Shown here: positions 32,931-41,452 of the stretch, one piece after another
Layout: every line of letters begins with the position of its first letter
Numbering within the stretch: position 1 is the stretch's first letter
NCBI GenBank assembly: GCA_963828445.1
Contig: CAWHFP010000001.1
Coordinates: 806,001 to 870,000 of the forward strand
Length of the DNA: 64,000 nucleotides
Direction of reading: 5' to 3'
Origin: Bog-532 sp963828445
GTDB lineage: Bacteria; Actinomycetota; Actinomycetes; Streptosporangiales; Streptosporangiaceae
Position numbers and translations under genes: made by a program
Notes under the pieces: model-generated
The model's database searches: none
What the model was told of the DNA's origin: nothing
What the model saw: only the letters and a program-made list of their open reading frames with translations

Positions 32931-33043
32931 AGGACCGCTCCTCCCGGTCGCCCCGAGCGCCGGGGAACCTTTCCGCCAGCGTGCTGGTTTTTGGCAGAAA
33001 CATCAATACTTCGGGAGGAAATGGGATAAAGGGCCTATTTAGG
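32931..33043 (-). promoter_or_regulatory. Leader of the mini-cistron train with two hairpins
   Basis: Between the thymidine phosphorylase stop and the first mini-cistron lies a sharply AT-rich stretch (32990-33045, a likely promoter; TATTGA is a candidate -10). Downstream come two possible stems: CCAGC/GCTGG, which competes with TTTCTGCCA/TGGCGGAAA, and CCCCG/CGGGG. The AT-rich break and the structure suggest that the train has its own promoter and leader. Confidence 0.4.
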
Positions 33044-34321
33044 TCAGCTGATCCGGTCAATAACCAACGGGGCGACCGGCGGCGGCTCGGGGCCGATTTC
33101 GATGGCGTCGGCCAGGGCGGCCCGGGCGTCGGGCAGGACCGCGTCACGGTCGGCGCGCAGCTCCAGGAGGGGCTGGCCGGCCTCGACCCGCTCCCCCGGC
33201 TTGGCCAGGCACATGATGCCGGCCGCCGCGCTGACCGGGTCTTCCTTGCGGGCCCGGCCCGCACCCAGGCGCCAGGCGGCCACGCCGACCGCGCGGGCGT
33301 CCAAGCGGCGCAGCCAGCCCGAGGCGGGCGCCGTGACCACCTCGGTGACCGCGGCCTGGGCCAGCTCCGCGTCGGGGTCGCCGCCCTGGCCGGTGATCAT
33401 CTCGCGGTAGGCCTTCAGGGCCCGGCCGTCGGCCAGGGCCGCGGCCGGGTCGGCGTCGATCCCGGCCAGCGTGAGCATCTCGCGGGCCAGGGCCAGCGTC
33501 ACCTCGACCAGGTCGGGCGGCCCCTGGCCGCGCAGCACGGCCAGCGACTCCTCGACCTCGATCGCGTTGCCGACCGCGCGGCCCAGCGGCACGTCCATCG
33601 CGGTGAGCAGGGCGCTGGTCCGCACTCCCTGCTCGGAGCCGATCGTCACCATGGTCCGGGCCAGCTCGCGCGCGGAATCCAGGTCGGTCATGAACGCCCC
33701 GCTGCCGACCTTGACGTCCAGCACCAGGGCGGACGTGCCCTCGGCGATCTTCTTGGACATGATCGAGCTGGCGATGAGCGGGATGGATTCGACCGTGCCG
33801 GTGACGTCGCGCAGGGCGTAGAGCTTGCGGTCGGCGGGAGCCAGGCCCGAACCGGCCGCGCAGATCACGGCGCCGACCGTGCTCAGCAGGCCGGTCATCT
33901 CGGCCGGGGACAGCGCGGCCCGCCAGCCCGGGATGGACTCCAGCTTGTCCAGCGTCCCGCCGGTGTGGCCGAGGCCGCGGCCGGACAGTTGCGGCACGGC
34001 GGCCCCGCAGGCCGCGACCAGTGGGGCCAGGATCAGGGAGACCTTGTCCCCCACTCCGCCGGTGGAGTGCTTGTCCACGGTGGGGCGGCCCACGCCGGAC
34101 AGGTCCAGGCGCTCCCCGGACGCGATCATGGCCGCGGTCCACTCGCGCAGCTCGGCCGGGGCCAGGCCGCGGAAGAAGATGGCCATCAGCAGCGCCGACA
34201 TCTGCTCGTCGGCGATCTCGCCCCGGGTGTAGGCGCCGATGAGCCAGCGCACCTCGTCGGCGGACAGGGTGCCGCCGTCGCGCTTGACACCGATGAGGTC
34301 GACCACGGCGGGCACCGTCAC
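33044..34321 (-). CDS. deoA: Thymidine phosphorylase
   Basis: A 425-residue pyrimidine nucleoside phosphorylase that splits thymidine or deoxyuridine with phosphate to base and deoxyribose 1-phosphate. Visible family blocks are VDKHSTGGVGDKVSLILAPL (phosphate and substrate site), SGRGLGHTGGTLDKLESIPG, the ALRDVTGTVESIPLIASSIM loop and LVLDVKVGSGAFM. The GTG at 34321 overlaps the TGA of the cytidine deaminase gene (GTGA), so the two are translationally coupled. It is followed by the mini-cistron region. Confidence 0.95.
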   Translation of the reverse strand: MTVPAVVDLIGVKRDGGTLSADEVRWLIGAYTRGEIADEQMSALLMAIFFRGLAPAELREWTAAMIASGERLDLSGVGRPTVDKHSTGGVGDKVSLILAPLVAACGAAVPQLSGRGLGHTGGTLDKLESIPGWRAALSPAEMTGLLSTVGAVICAAGSGLAPADRKLYALRDVTGTVESIPLIASSIMSKKIAEGTSALVLDVKVGSGAFMTDLDSARELARTMVTIGSEQGVRTSALLTAMDVPLGRAVGNAIEVEESLAVLRGQGPPDLVEVTLALAREMLTLAGIDADPAAALADGRALKAYREMITGQGGDPDAELAQAAVTEVVTAPASGWLRRLDARAVGVAAWRLGAGRARKEDPVSAAAGIMCLAKPGERVEAGQPLLELRADRDAVLPDARAALADAIEIGPEPPPVAPLVIDRIS

Positions 34322-34713
34322 CCGCCCCCGGGCAGGTCGGCGCCGGTGAACGCGGAGGGCAGCAGGCGGTCCAGCGGCACCGGCCCGTCCTCGGTGTCGA
34401 CCAGCAGGCCGGCGCCGCCCACCTCCAGCAGCACCTGGCGGCACCGGCCGCACGGCAGCAGGACGTTGCCGTCCGGGCTCCGGACGGCCACCCCGGTGAG
34501 GGTCCCGCCGCCTGACGCGTGCAACGCCGAGGCCAGGCCGCACTCGGCGCACAGGGTCAGCCCGAACGAGGCGTTCTCCACGTTGCAGCCCACGATGACC
34601 CGGCCGTCGTCGACCTGAGCGGCCGCTCCAACCTGCAATTTCGAATACGGCGCGTACGCCTGTCCCGCAGTCTGCGCGGCCAGCGCGCGCAAGGCCGGCC
34701 AGTCGATTTCCAC
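34318..34713 (-). CDS. cdd: Cytidine deaminase
   Basis: A 131-residue homotetrameric-type cytidine deaminase. The zinc site is CNVENASFGLTLCAECG (CAE) and LLPCGRCRQVL (PCxxC); the YAPYSKLQVGAA N-terminal block is also normal. It converts (deoxy)cytidine to (deoxy)uridine for the downstream phosphorylase. GTG start. Divergent from the nucleoside transporter operon. Confidence 0.95.
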   Translation of the reverse strand: MEIDWPALRALAAQTAGQAYAPYSKLQVGAAAQVDDGRVIVGCNVENASFGLTLCAECGLASALHASGGGTLTGVAVRSPDGNVLLPCGRCRQVLLEVGGAGLLVDTEDGPVPLDRLLPSAFTGADLPGGG

Positions 34714-35066
34714 CCGCCATTCACCTCCGCTCGCAGCCCCGCAGCCCCGGGTTCAGTTTTGACAAAGGAACGATAACAGCGCAGGTGACAGACTAATGTC
34801 CGGCGGTCGCCCAGCTGGGTGGGCGACGGCGCGATTGCGATTTGGCAACGTGTGTAAAGCCAGGCCAGCCCGCTTCTTCCCGCCCGGGCCCTTCGGGGCT
34901 AACCTGCGATGATCCAGATGAGCGAAATCATCACGGCGCGCGGCGCTGGAAAGGCCAGCGCGGGGATGCGCGGGAAATGACGGGTCCGTATCCGGCCCGT
35001 GTCAGCGTGAGGTCCGGGGGGCGGCGACTGCCCACGAAAGCAGGCGGCAATGGTGCCCCGCGAAAC
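34714..35066 (+). promoter_or_regulatory. Divergent intergenic region with a possible structured 5' leader of the nucleoside transporter
   Basis: A TAACCT hexamer at 34900-34905 is a candidate -10. It would give a leader of about 165 nt before the BMP gene. Within it are a GCGCTGG/CCAGCGC hairpin (around 34945-34965), an ACGGG/CCCGT hairpin (34979-35000) and further G/C-rich pairing. I recognise no known riboswitch consensus. The other half of the region serves cdd. Confidence 0.35.
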
Positions 35067-35078
35067 AGGAGGTAACCA

Positions 35079-36209
35079 GTGAAGAAGACCCTTGCGGCCA
35101 GCGCAGTGCTGACCGTAGCGGGCCTGCTCGCCGCCGCGTGCGGGAGCAGCACGTCGAACACAGGCGGTTCATCGTCGGCGTCGGCCAAGGCCAGCGGGAG
35201 CAGTTCGTCGTCGGCCTCGACGGCAGGCAAGTTCCTCGGCTGCATGGTCACGGACACCGGCGGCATCGACGACCGGTCGTTCAACGCCTCGTCGTGGCAG
35301 GGCATGCAGGAGGCGGCCTCGTCCGACCCGAGCAAGATCGCGGTCAAGTACCTGCAGTCCACGACGCAGAGCGACTACACGCCGAACATCAACACGTTCA
35401 TCGGCGACAAGTGCGGGATCATCGTCACGGTCGGCTTTCTGATGGCCCAGGCCACGCAGACGGCCTCCAAGAAGAACGCCACCGGCAAGTTCGCGATCGT
35501 GGACAACGCCTACACCCCGGCGCTGAAGAACGTGGACGCGCTGCTGTTCAACACGGCCCAGGACGCGTTCCTCGGCGGCTACCTGGCCGCGGGCATGTCC
35601 AAGACCGGCAAGGTGGCCACCTTCGGCGGCGAGAAGCTGCCGACCGTGACCATCTACATGGACGGCTTCTAGGACGGCGTGCAGTACTACAACCAGAAGC
35701 ACGGCACGCACGTGTCGGTGCTGGGCTGGAGCGAGAAGACCCAGAACGGCAGCTTCACCGGTGACTTCACCAACCAGACCAACGGGCAGAACGTGACCCA
35801 GACCTTCATCAACGAGGGCGCGGACGTCATCTTCCCGGTGGCGGGCAACGTCGGCCTGGGCTCGGCCAAGGCGGTCCAGAACGCGGACGCCGCGGCCGGC
35901 AGCCAGAAGGTCAACATGGAATGGGTCGACACCGACGGCTGCATCAGTGCCGCCCAGTACTGCAAGTACTTCATCACCAGCGTGACCAAGGGCATCCAGA
36001 CCGCCGTCAAGAACGCGGTGACCACCGCGGCCAACGGCAGCTTCAAGGGTGGCAACTACATCGGCACGCTGCAGAACGGCGGGGTGGGGCTGGCGCCGTT
36101 CCACCAGTTCGCCAGCAAGGTCCCGTCCAAGCTCCAGTCCGAGCTGGGCACGGTCAAGCAGGGCATCATCAGCGGCTCGATCAAGGTGGCCACCAAGAGC
36201 CCGGCGTAA
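35079..36209 (+). pseudogene. BMP-family nucleoside-binding lipoprotein with one in-frame amber codon
   Basis: A 376-codon substrate-binding lipoprotein of the BMP (Med/PnrA) family for nucleoside ABC importers. It has a strong AGGAGGT site, a GTG start, the lipobox LAAAC, the family blocks CMVTDTGGIDDRSFNASSWQ and VDNAYTP, and LLFNTAQDAFLGGYLAAG. At TVTIYMDGF the next codon is TAG (35670-35672) where relatives have Trp or Tyr; the frame then continues perfectly (DGVQYYNQKHGTHVSVLGW to SIKVATKSPA). TAG is used as a genuine stop elsewhere in this window. This is either a one-base sequencing error or a recent nonsense mutation that would disable the importer. Confidence 0.85.
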
Positions 36210-36235
36210 TCGCCTGATCGGCAGGCCTGATAGAA

Positions 36236-36279
36236 GAGTTCCGGCCCGGGACGCAAACTCGCGTCCCGGGCCGGAACTC
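36236..36279 (+). terminator. Intra-operon hairpin, 19-bp perfect stem
   Basis: A GAGTTCCGGCCCGGGACGC stem pairs perfectly with its complement across the loop AAACTC. It lies between the binding-protein gene and the ATPase gene and would lower expression of the downstream genes relative to the binding protein, or stabilise its mRNA. Confidence 0.85.
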
Positions 36280-36329
36280 AGCACTGGCGGTGCCGCACCA
36301 ACGGCGCCCGGAGGGGATGAGGCGGGCGG

Positions 36330-37934
36330 GTGAACCTGGAACTGCAGGGCATCACGAAGCGCTTCGGCAGCCTCGTGGCCAACGACCACATCGACCTTTC
36401 CGCCGAGCCCGGCACCATCCATGCCCTGCTCGGCGAGAACGGGGCCGGCAAGACCACGCTGATGAACATCCTCTACGGGCTGCTGCAGCCCGACGAGGGA
36501 CAGATCCTGATCGACGGCCAGGCCCGCACGATCAGCTCGCCGAAGGACGCGATCAACTCCGGGATCGGCATGGTGCACCAGCACTTCATGCTGGTGCCGG
36601 TGTTCACCGTGGCCGAGAACGTGGCCCTGGGCCACGAGGAGACCAAGGCGCTCGGCTGGCTGGACCGCCGCCGGATGCGGGCCAAGGTCCGCGAACTGTC
36701 CCAGCAGTACGGGCTGCGGGTCGAGCCGGACGCGCTGACCGAAGACCTGCCGGTCGGAGTGCAGCAGCGGGTCGAGATCCTCAAGGCGCTGATCCGGGAC
36801 GCCCGGGTGCTGATCCTGGACGAGCCGACCGCGGTGCTGACCCCGAGCGAGACCGAAGACCTGTTCCGCATCATGCGCGAGCTGCGGGCCAGCGGCAAGG
36901 CCATCGTGTTCATCTCGCACAAGCTCAAGGAAGTCCAGGCCATCGCGGACACGGTGACGATCCTGCGCCGCGGGAAGGTGGTCGGGCAGCGGCCGCCGAG
37001 CACCAGCGAGGACGAGCTGGCCGCGCTGATGGTGGGCCGCAACGTCCAGCTCCGGGTGAGCAAGACCGAGGCCAATCCGGGCCGGATCGTGCTCGACGTC
37101 AAGGACCTGGTGGTGCCCTCGGCCCAGATCGCGGTGCCAGGCGAGGAGCCGGCCCCGGCGGTCAACGGGATCACGTTCCGGGTCCGGGCCGGGGAGATCC
37201 TGGGCATCGCCGGCGTCCAGGGCAACGGGCAGACCGAGCTGTGCGAGGCCCTGATGGGCCTGCTGCCGGCCGTCGCCGGCAGCGTGCACCTGAACGACCA
37301 CGACATCACCGGATCCAGCCCGCACGACCGGCTGCGGGCCGGCATCGGCTACGTCCCCGAGGACCGCCAGCAGGACGGCCTGGTCAGCTCGTTCCCGGTG
37401 TCGGAGAACATCGTGCTGGACACCTACGACCAGCCTCCGTACGCGTCCGGCTTCGCGCTCAAGCTGGGCGCCATCCGCGAGACGGCCGAGGAGCGGGTCA
37501 AGGAGTACGACATCCGGACCCAGTCCATCGCCACCCCGGTGGGGACCTTGTCCGGCGGTAACCAGCAGAAGGTCATCCTGGCCCGCGAGGTGGGCCGGGA
37601 GGTGTCGCTGCTGCTGGCCAGCCAGCCGACCCGCGGCCTGGACGTCGGGTCGATCGAGTTCGTGCACAAGCGGATCATCGAGGAGCGGGACCGCGGGGCG
37701 GCCGTCATCCTGGTCTCGTCCGAGCTGGACGAGATCTACGCGCTGTCCGACCGGATCGCGATCATGTACGAGGGCCGGTTCACCGGGTTCCGGCCGCCGG
37801 ACGTGCCGGTGGAGGAACTCGGCCTGCTGATGGCGGGTATCGACGGCGCGGGCACCCCGGCGGAGGCGCCACCGGAGGCCGGGCCCGAAGAGCCGGCCGC
37901 CGGGCCCGAAGAGCCGGAGGCGGAGGCCAAATGA
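36330..37934 (+). CDS. Nucleoside ABC importer ATPase (duplicated domains)
   Basis: A 534-residue double ABC ATPase of the sugar/nucleoside (RbsA/NupA-like) type. The first domain has Walker A GENGAGKTTL (about residues 36-45), DLPVGVQQRVEILKAL in place of the signature and Walker B RVLILDEPTAVL. The second domain has a degenerate Walker A (GVQGNGQTEL), the signature LSGGNQQKVILAREV and LLLASQPTRGLD. GTG start behind GGAGGGGATGAGG. It energises the two permeases that follow; it overlaps the first permease gene by 4 nt. Confidence 0.93.
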   Translation: MNLELQGITKRFGSLVANDHIDLSAEPGTIHALLGENGAGKTTLMNILYGLLQPDEGQILIDGQARTISSPKDAINSGIGMVHQHFMLVPVFTVAENVALGHEETKALGWLDRRRMRAKVRELSQQYGLRVEPDALTEDLPVGVQQRVEILKALIRDARVLILDEPTAVLTPSETEDLFRIMRELRASGKAIVFISHKLKEVQAIADTVTILRRGKVVGQRPPSTSEDELAALMVGRNVQLRVSKTEANPGRIVLDVKDLVVPSAQIAVPGEEPAPAVNGITFRVRAGEILGIAGVQGNGQTELCEALMGLLPAVAGSVHLNDHDITGSSPHDRLRAGIGYVPEDRQQDGLVSSFPVSENIVLDTYDQPPYASGFALKLGAIRETAEERVKEYDIRTQSIATPVGTLSGGNQQKVILAREVGREVSLLLASQPTRGLDVGSIEFVHKRIIEERDRGAAVILVSSELDEIYALSDRIAIMYEGRFTGFRPPDVPVEELGLLMAGIDGAGTPAEAPPEAGPEEPAAGPEEPEAEAK

Positions 37935-39254
37935 GTGAGTCACCGCCGGCGCCGGCCGCGCCGCCGGAATCCACCCCGGGCGACGAGCCGGGCCGGGACA
38001 AGCCCTCCTTCGGCCGGGCCATCCTCGACGGCATTCTCGAGGGCAACTCGGTGGTGGTCACGATCCTGGCCATCGTGACCGCGATCGTGCTGGGCGGCCT
38101 GCTGATCGCGTTCACCAACCAGGACGTGCTGAACGCCTGGGGAGTCTTCTTCTCCCACCCCGGCAACGCCATCGCCCAGGCCTGGGACACCGCGTCCGGC
38201 GCCTACGTGGCCATCTTCGAGGGCTCGATCTTCAACCCGCACACGGTGGCCTCGCTGTTCCAGCAGAAGTCGATGTCGGTGGCGCTGCACGACGGCACGA
38301 TCAGCGCGGTGTTCAACCCGCTGTCGGAGACCGCGGTGTTCGCCACCCCGCTGATCCTGGCCGGCCTGCTCGGTCGCGATCGCGTTCCAGACCGGCCTGT
38401 TCAACATCGGCGGCGAAAGCCAGTGGATCGGCGGCGCCATCCTGGCCACCTGGCTCGGCTACGGGGTCAGCATGCCGGTCGTCGTCCACGTGGTGGTCTG
38501 CGTGCTCGGCGGCTTCGTGGGCGGCGCGGTGCTGGGCTGGGTGGTGGGCTTCCTCAAGGCCCGGACCGGGGCCCACGAGGTCATCGTCACCATCATGATC
38601 AACTACGTGATGGCCTACCTGCTGGCCTACCTGCTGAGCAAGCCCAGCCTGCTGGAGAAGCCGGGCGCCAACGGCAACCTGATCAGCCCGAACATCGCCA
38701 GCAACGCGCACCTGCCGCTGCTGGCCGGCACCAACCTGCGGATCAACGCCGGGTTCCTGCTCGCGCTGGCCTGCGCGGCGGGCGTGTGGTGGCTGATGAA
38801 CCGGAGCACGCTGGGCTTCCAGTTCCGCACGGTCGGCGCCAACCCGAACGCGGCCCGCAGCTCGGGTATGAGCGTGACCCGATCCTGGATCCTGGTCATG
38901 CTGATCGCGGGCGGCCTGGCCGGCCTGGCCGGATCCACGGTCATCCAGGGCACCGACTTCTCCCTGAACTTCCAGAGCTTCGGCACCTACGGGATCGACG
39001 CGATCACCGTGGCCCTGCTGGGCCGGGCCCGGCCCGGCGGCGTGGTGTGGGCCGCGCTGCTGTACGGAGCCCTGCACGCCGGGGCGCCGGGGATGCAGAG
39101 CTCGACCGGGGTCCCGGTCGACATCGTCCAGGTCATCCAGGCCCTGATCGTCATGTTCGTCGCCGCGCCGCCGCTGGTCCGGGCGATCTTCCGGCTGCGG
39201 GAGGCCCGGGGCGGCGGTCCCGGCCAGTACCTGTCCAAGGGATGGAACGCATGA
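37931..39254 (+). pseudogene. Nucleoside ABC importer permease 1, frameshifted
   Basis: A BMP-type permease (NupB/YufP-like). The N-terminal frame covers a Pro-rich tail, the first helix (VVVTILAIVTAIVLGGLLIA) and reads to TAVFATPLILAGL. Near 38370 one base is missing; the family sequence resumes in the next frame as SVAIAFQTGLFNIGGESQWI and runs to GGGPGQYLSKGWNA. Conserved blocks FNIGGESQ, AHEVIVTIMINYVMAYL and FGTYGIDAITVALLG are present. If real, the lesion kills the transporter together with the amber codon in the binding protein; an assembly indel is at least as likely. The stop overlaps the start of permease 2 (ATGA). Confidence 0.82.
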
Positions 39255-40519
39255 CCACCCTCGCCGTCGCCGGACGGAGCACGCTCAGCATCGGCCGCCG
39301 CTGGGTCGCGCCCGCCGCGTTCCTGGTGCTGGGCCTGGTCGATCTGCTGTTCTTTGCCCGGTACGCGAAGCACGGTGACGCCACGCTGGCCTTTTCCCAG
39401 CCGTTCGCCAAGGTGACCGTGCCCAACCTGTCGCTGCCGGGCCGGGCGACCGCCTACGTCATGGGCGCGGCGTCGATCGCGCTGGCCGTGGTGCGGGTGT
39501 TCGACCTGGGCAAGGTGGTGCGCCGGGTCACGATCGGGCTGGTGCTGTTCTTCTTCGTGATCGCGCTGCTGTGCTGGGCCTACGCGGGCTCGACCAACGC
39601 GTTCAACGTGGTCAACCTGTTCCAGGGCACGCTGGCCGACTCGATCCCGCTGGTCCTGGGGGTGCTGGCCGGCTGCCTGTGCGAGCGGTCCGGCGTGATC
39701 AACATCGCCATCGAGGGCCAGTTGCTGCTGGGCGCGTTCGCGGGCGCGATCTTCGCCAGCGCGTTCGGCGTGCTGTGGCTGGGCATCATCGCCGGGTCGG
39801 TGGCGGGCGGGCTGGTCGGCCTGCTGCTGGGCGTGTTCGCCATCACCTACCTGGTCAACCAGGTCATCCTGGGCGTGGTGCTCAACGTGTTCGTGTCCGG
39901 GCTGACCGGCTACCTGTACGACAAGATCCTGGTCCCGTACGCCAACACGCTGAACTCGCCGTCGACCTACCTGCCGATCAAGATCCCGCTGCTGGGCGAC
40001 ATCCCCATCATCGGGCCGGTGTTCTTCGACTCGACGCTGTTCCTGTACATCACCTACATCCTGGTGGCCGCGGTCCAGGTCGGGCTGTTCCACACGGCCT
40101 GGGGGCTGCGGGTGCGGGCGGTCGGCGAGCACCCCACCGCCGCCGACACCGTGGGCATCAGCGTCAGGCTGACCCGCTACCGCAACGTCATCCTGGCCGG
40201 GCTGATCGCCGGTATCGGCGGGGCGTTCCTGACCATCGGGTCGGTCGGATCGTTCGGCAAGGACATGTCGTCCGGCCGGGGCTACATCGCGCTGGCGGCC
40301 ATGATCTTCGGGCGGTGGACCCCGCTGGGCGGGGTCGGGGCGGCGCTGCTGTTCGGCTTCACCTTCGAGCTGCAGTCGATCCTGTCCACCATCAACGTGC
40401 CGATCGCCTCGTACTTCCTGCTCATGGTGCCGTACGTGGCCACCATCATCGCGGTGGCGGGCCTGGTCGGGCAGGTCCGCGCGCCCGCCGCCGACGGCGA
40501 GCCCTACGTCAAGGCCTGA
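39251..40519 (+). CDS. Nucleoside ABC importer permease 2
   Basis: A 422-residue integral membrane permease (NupC/YufQ-like) with about nine or ten hydrophobic segments. The family blocks are CERSGVINIAIEGQLLLGAF, VNQVILGVVLNVFVSGLTGY, LRVRAVGEHPTAADTVGISV and SSGRGYIALAAMIFGRWTPL. It pairs with permease 1 in the membrane. The start overlaps the stop of permease 1. Purine nucleoside phosphorylase follows after about 60 nt. Confidence 0.92.
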   Translation: MTTLAVAGRSTLSIGRRWVAPAAFLVLGLVDLLFFARYAKHGDATLAFSQPFAKVTVPNLSLPGRATAYVMGAASIALAVVRVFDLGKVVRRVTIGLVLFFFVIALLCWAYAGSTNAFNVVNLFQGTLADSIPLVLGVLAGCLCERSGVINIAIEGQLLLGAFAGAIFASAFGVLWLGIIAGSVAGGLVGLLLGVFAITYLVNQVILGVVLNVFVSGLTGYLYDKILVPYANTLNSPSTYLPIKIPLLGDIPIIGPVFFDSTLFLYITYILVAAVQVGLFHTAWGLRVRAVGEHPTAADTVGISVRLTRYRNVILAGLIAGIGGAFLTIGSVGSFGKDMSSGRGYIALAAMIFGRWTPLGGVGAALLFGFTFELQSILSTINVPIASYFLLMVPYVATIIAVAGLVGQVRAPAADGEPYVKA

Positions 40520-40581
40520 GCGAGCGGGTTTACACAGCCCGGGCTTACGTGGACCCGGCCGGCTCTGGTAGGACTGCTGAC

Positions 40582-41424
40582 GTGGACGAGGGGGATCCGT
40601 ACGCGGCCGCAGCCGAGAGCGCGGCCCGGCTGGCCGAGCTGACCGGAGCCGACCGGCATGACGTGGCCGTGGTGCTCGGGTCGGGCTGGGCCCCGGCCGC
40701 GGCGGCCTGTGCCAGCGCGCTGGGCGCCGACATCACCGAAATTTCCGTCAGCCAGCTGGGCGGTTTTGCCCAGCCCACGGTGGCCGGGCACGTGGGCACG
40801 GTGCAGTCGCTGGTCACACCGGACCTGCGGGTGCTCATGTTCCTGGGCCGGACGCACCTGTACGAGGGGCTGCCGGTCAGCGCCACCGTGCACGGCGTCC
40901 GGACCGCGATCGCGGCCGGGTGCCGGGTGGTGGTGCTGACCAACGCGGCGGGCGGCATCCGCGGTGGCTACTACGTCGGCCAGCCGGTGATCGTCCGCGA
41001 CCACCTGAACCTGACCGCGCGCTCCCCGCTGACCGGACCCGAACCGCCGGCGGGCTACCCGGCGCGGTTCGTGGACCTGACCGAGGCCTACTCGCCACGG
41101 CTGCGGCGGCTGGCCCGGGAGGCCGATCCGGCCCTGGGCGAGGGCGTCTACGCGGCCATGCCCGGACCGCACTACGAGACGCCGGCCGAGATCGCCATGC
41201 TGCAGGTTCTGGGCGCCGACCTGGTCGGGATGTCGACGGTGATGGAGACCATCGCCGCCCGCCACCTGGGCGCCGAAGTGCTGGCCATCTCACTGGTCAC
41301 CAACCTGGCCGCCGGGCTGACCGGGGAACCGCTCAGCCACAGCGAGGTGCTGGAGGCCGGGCGGGCCGGGGCCAGCCACATGGGCGCCCTGCTGGCCAGC
41401 ATCTTGCCCAAGGCCATCGGCTAG
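40582..41424 (+). CDS. punA: Purine-nucleoside phosphorylase
   Basis: A 280-residue trimeric-type purine nucleoside phosphorylase: VAVVLGSGWAPAAAACASAL, FLGRTHLYEGLPVSATVHGV, VVVLTNAAGGIRGGYYVGQP, YAAMPGPHYETPAEIAMLQV and VGMSTVMETIAARHLG (purine-specificity loop). It cleaves inosine or guanosine to base and ribose 1-phosphate, which matches import by the upstream transporter. The GTG at 40582 is 7 nt after a TAGGAC hexamer, so it may also have its own leaderless promoter. Confidence 0.94.
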   Translation: MDEGDPYAAAAESAARLAELTGADRHDVAVVLGSGWAPAAAACASALGADITEISVSQLGGFAQPTVAGHVGTVQSLVTPDLRVLMFLGRTHLYEGLPVSATVHGVRTAIAAGCRVVVLTNAAGGIRGGYYVGQPVIVRDHLNLTARSPLTGPEPPAGYPARFVDLTEAYSPRLRRLAREADPALGEGVYAAMPGPHYETPAEIAMLQVLGADLVGMSTVMETIAARHLGAEVLAISLVTNLAAGLTGEPLSHSEVLEAGRAGASHMGALLASILPKAIG

Positions 41425-41452
41425 GCGGTCAGGGGCATCGGCTAGGCGGTCA
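41415..41452. repeat. 17-bp direct repeat across the punA/psuG stops
   Basis: CATCGGCTAGGCGGTCA occurs at 41415-41431 and again at 41436-41452. The first copy carries the punA TAG stop, the second the psuG TAG stop on the other strand. Confidence 0.85.

Noticed and set aside
10428..35672. Amber (TAG) recoding, suggested by in-frame TAG codons in the AraC gene and the binding-protein gene
   Set aside because: TAG ends several intact genes here (punA, psuG, the PucR regulator, the polysaccharide deacetylase), and the AraC gene also has a deletion. Simple mutation or sequencing error is more likely.
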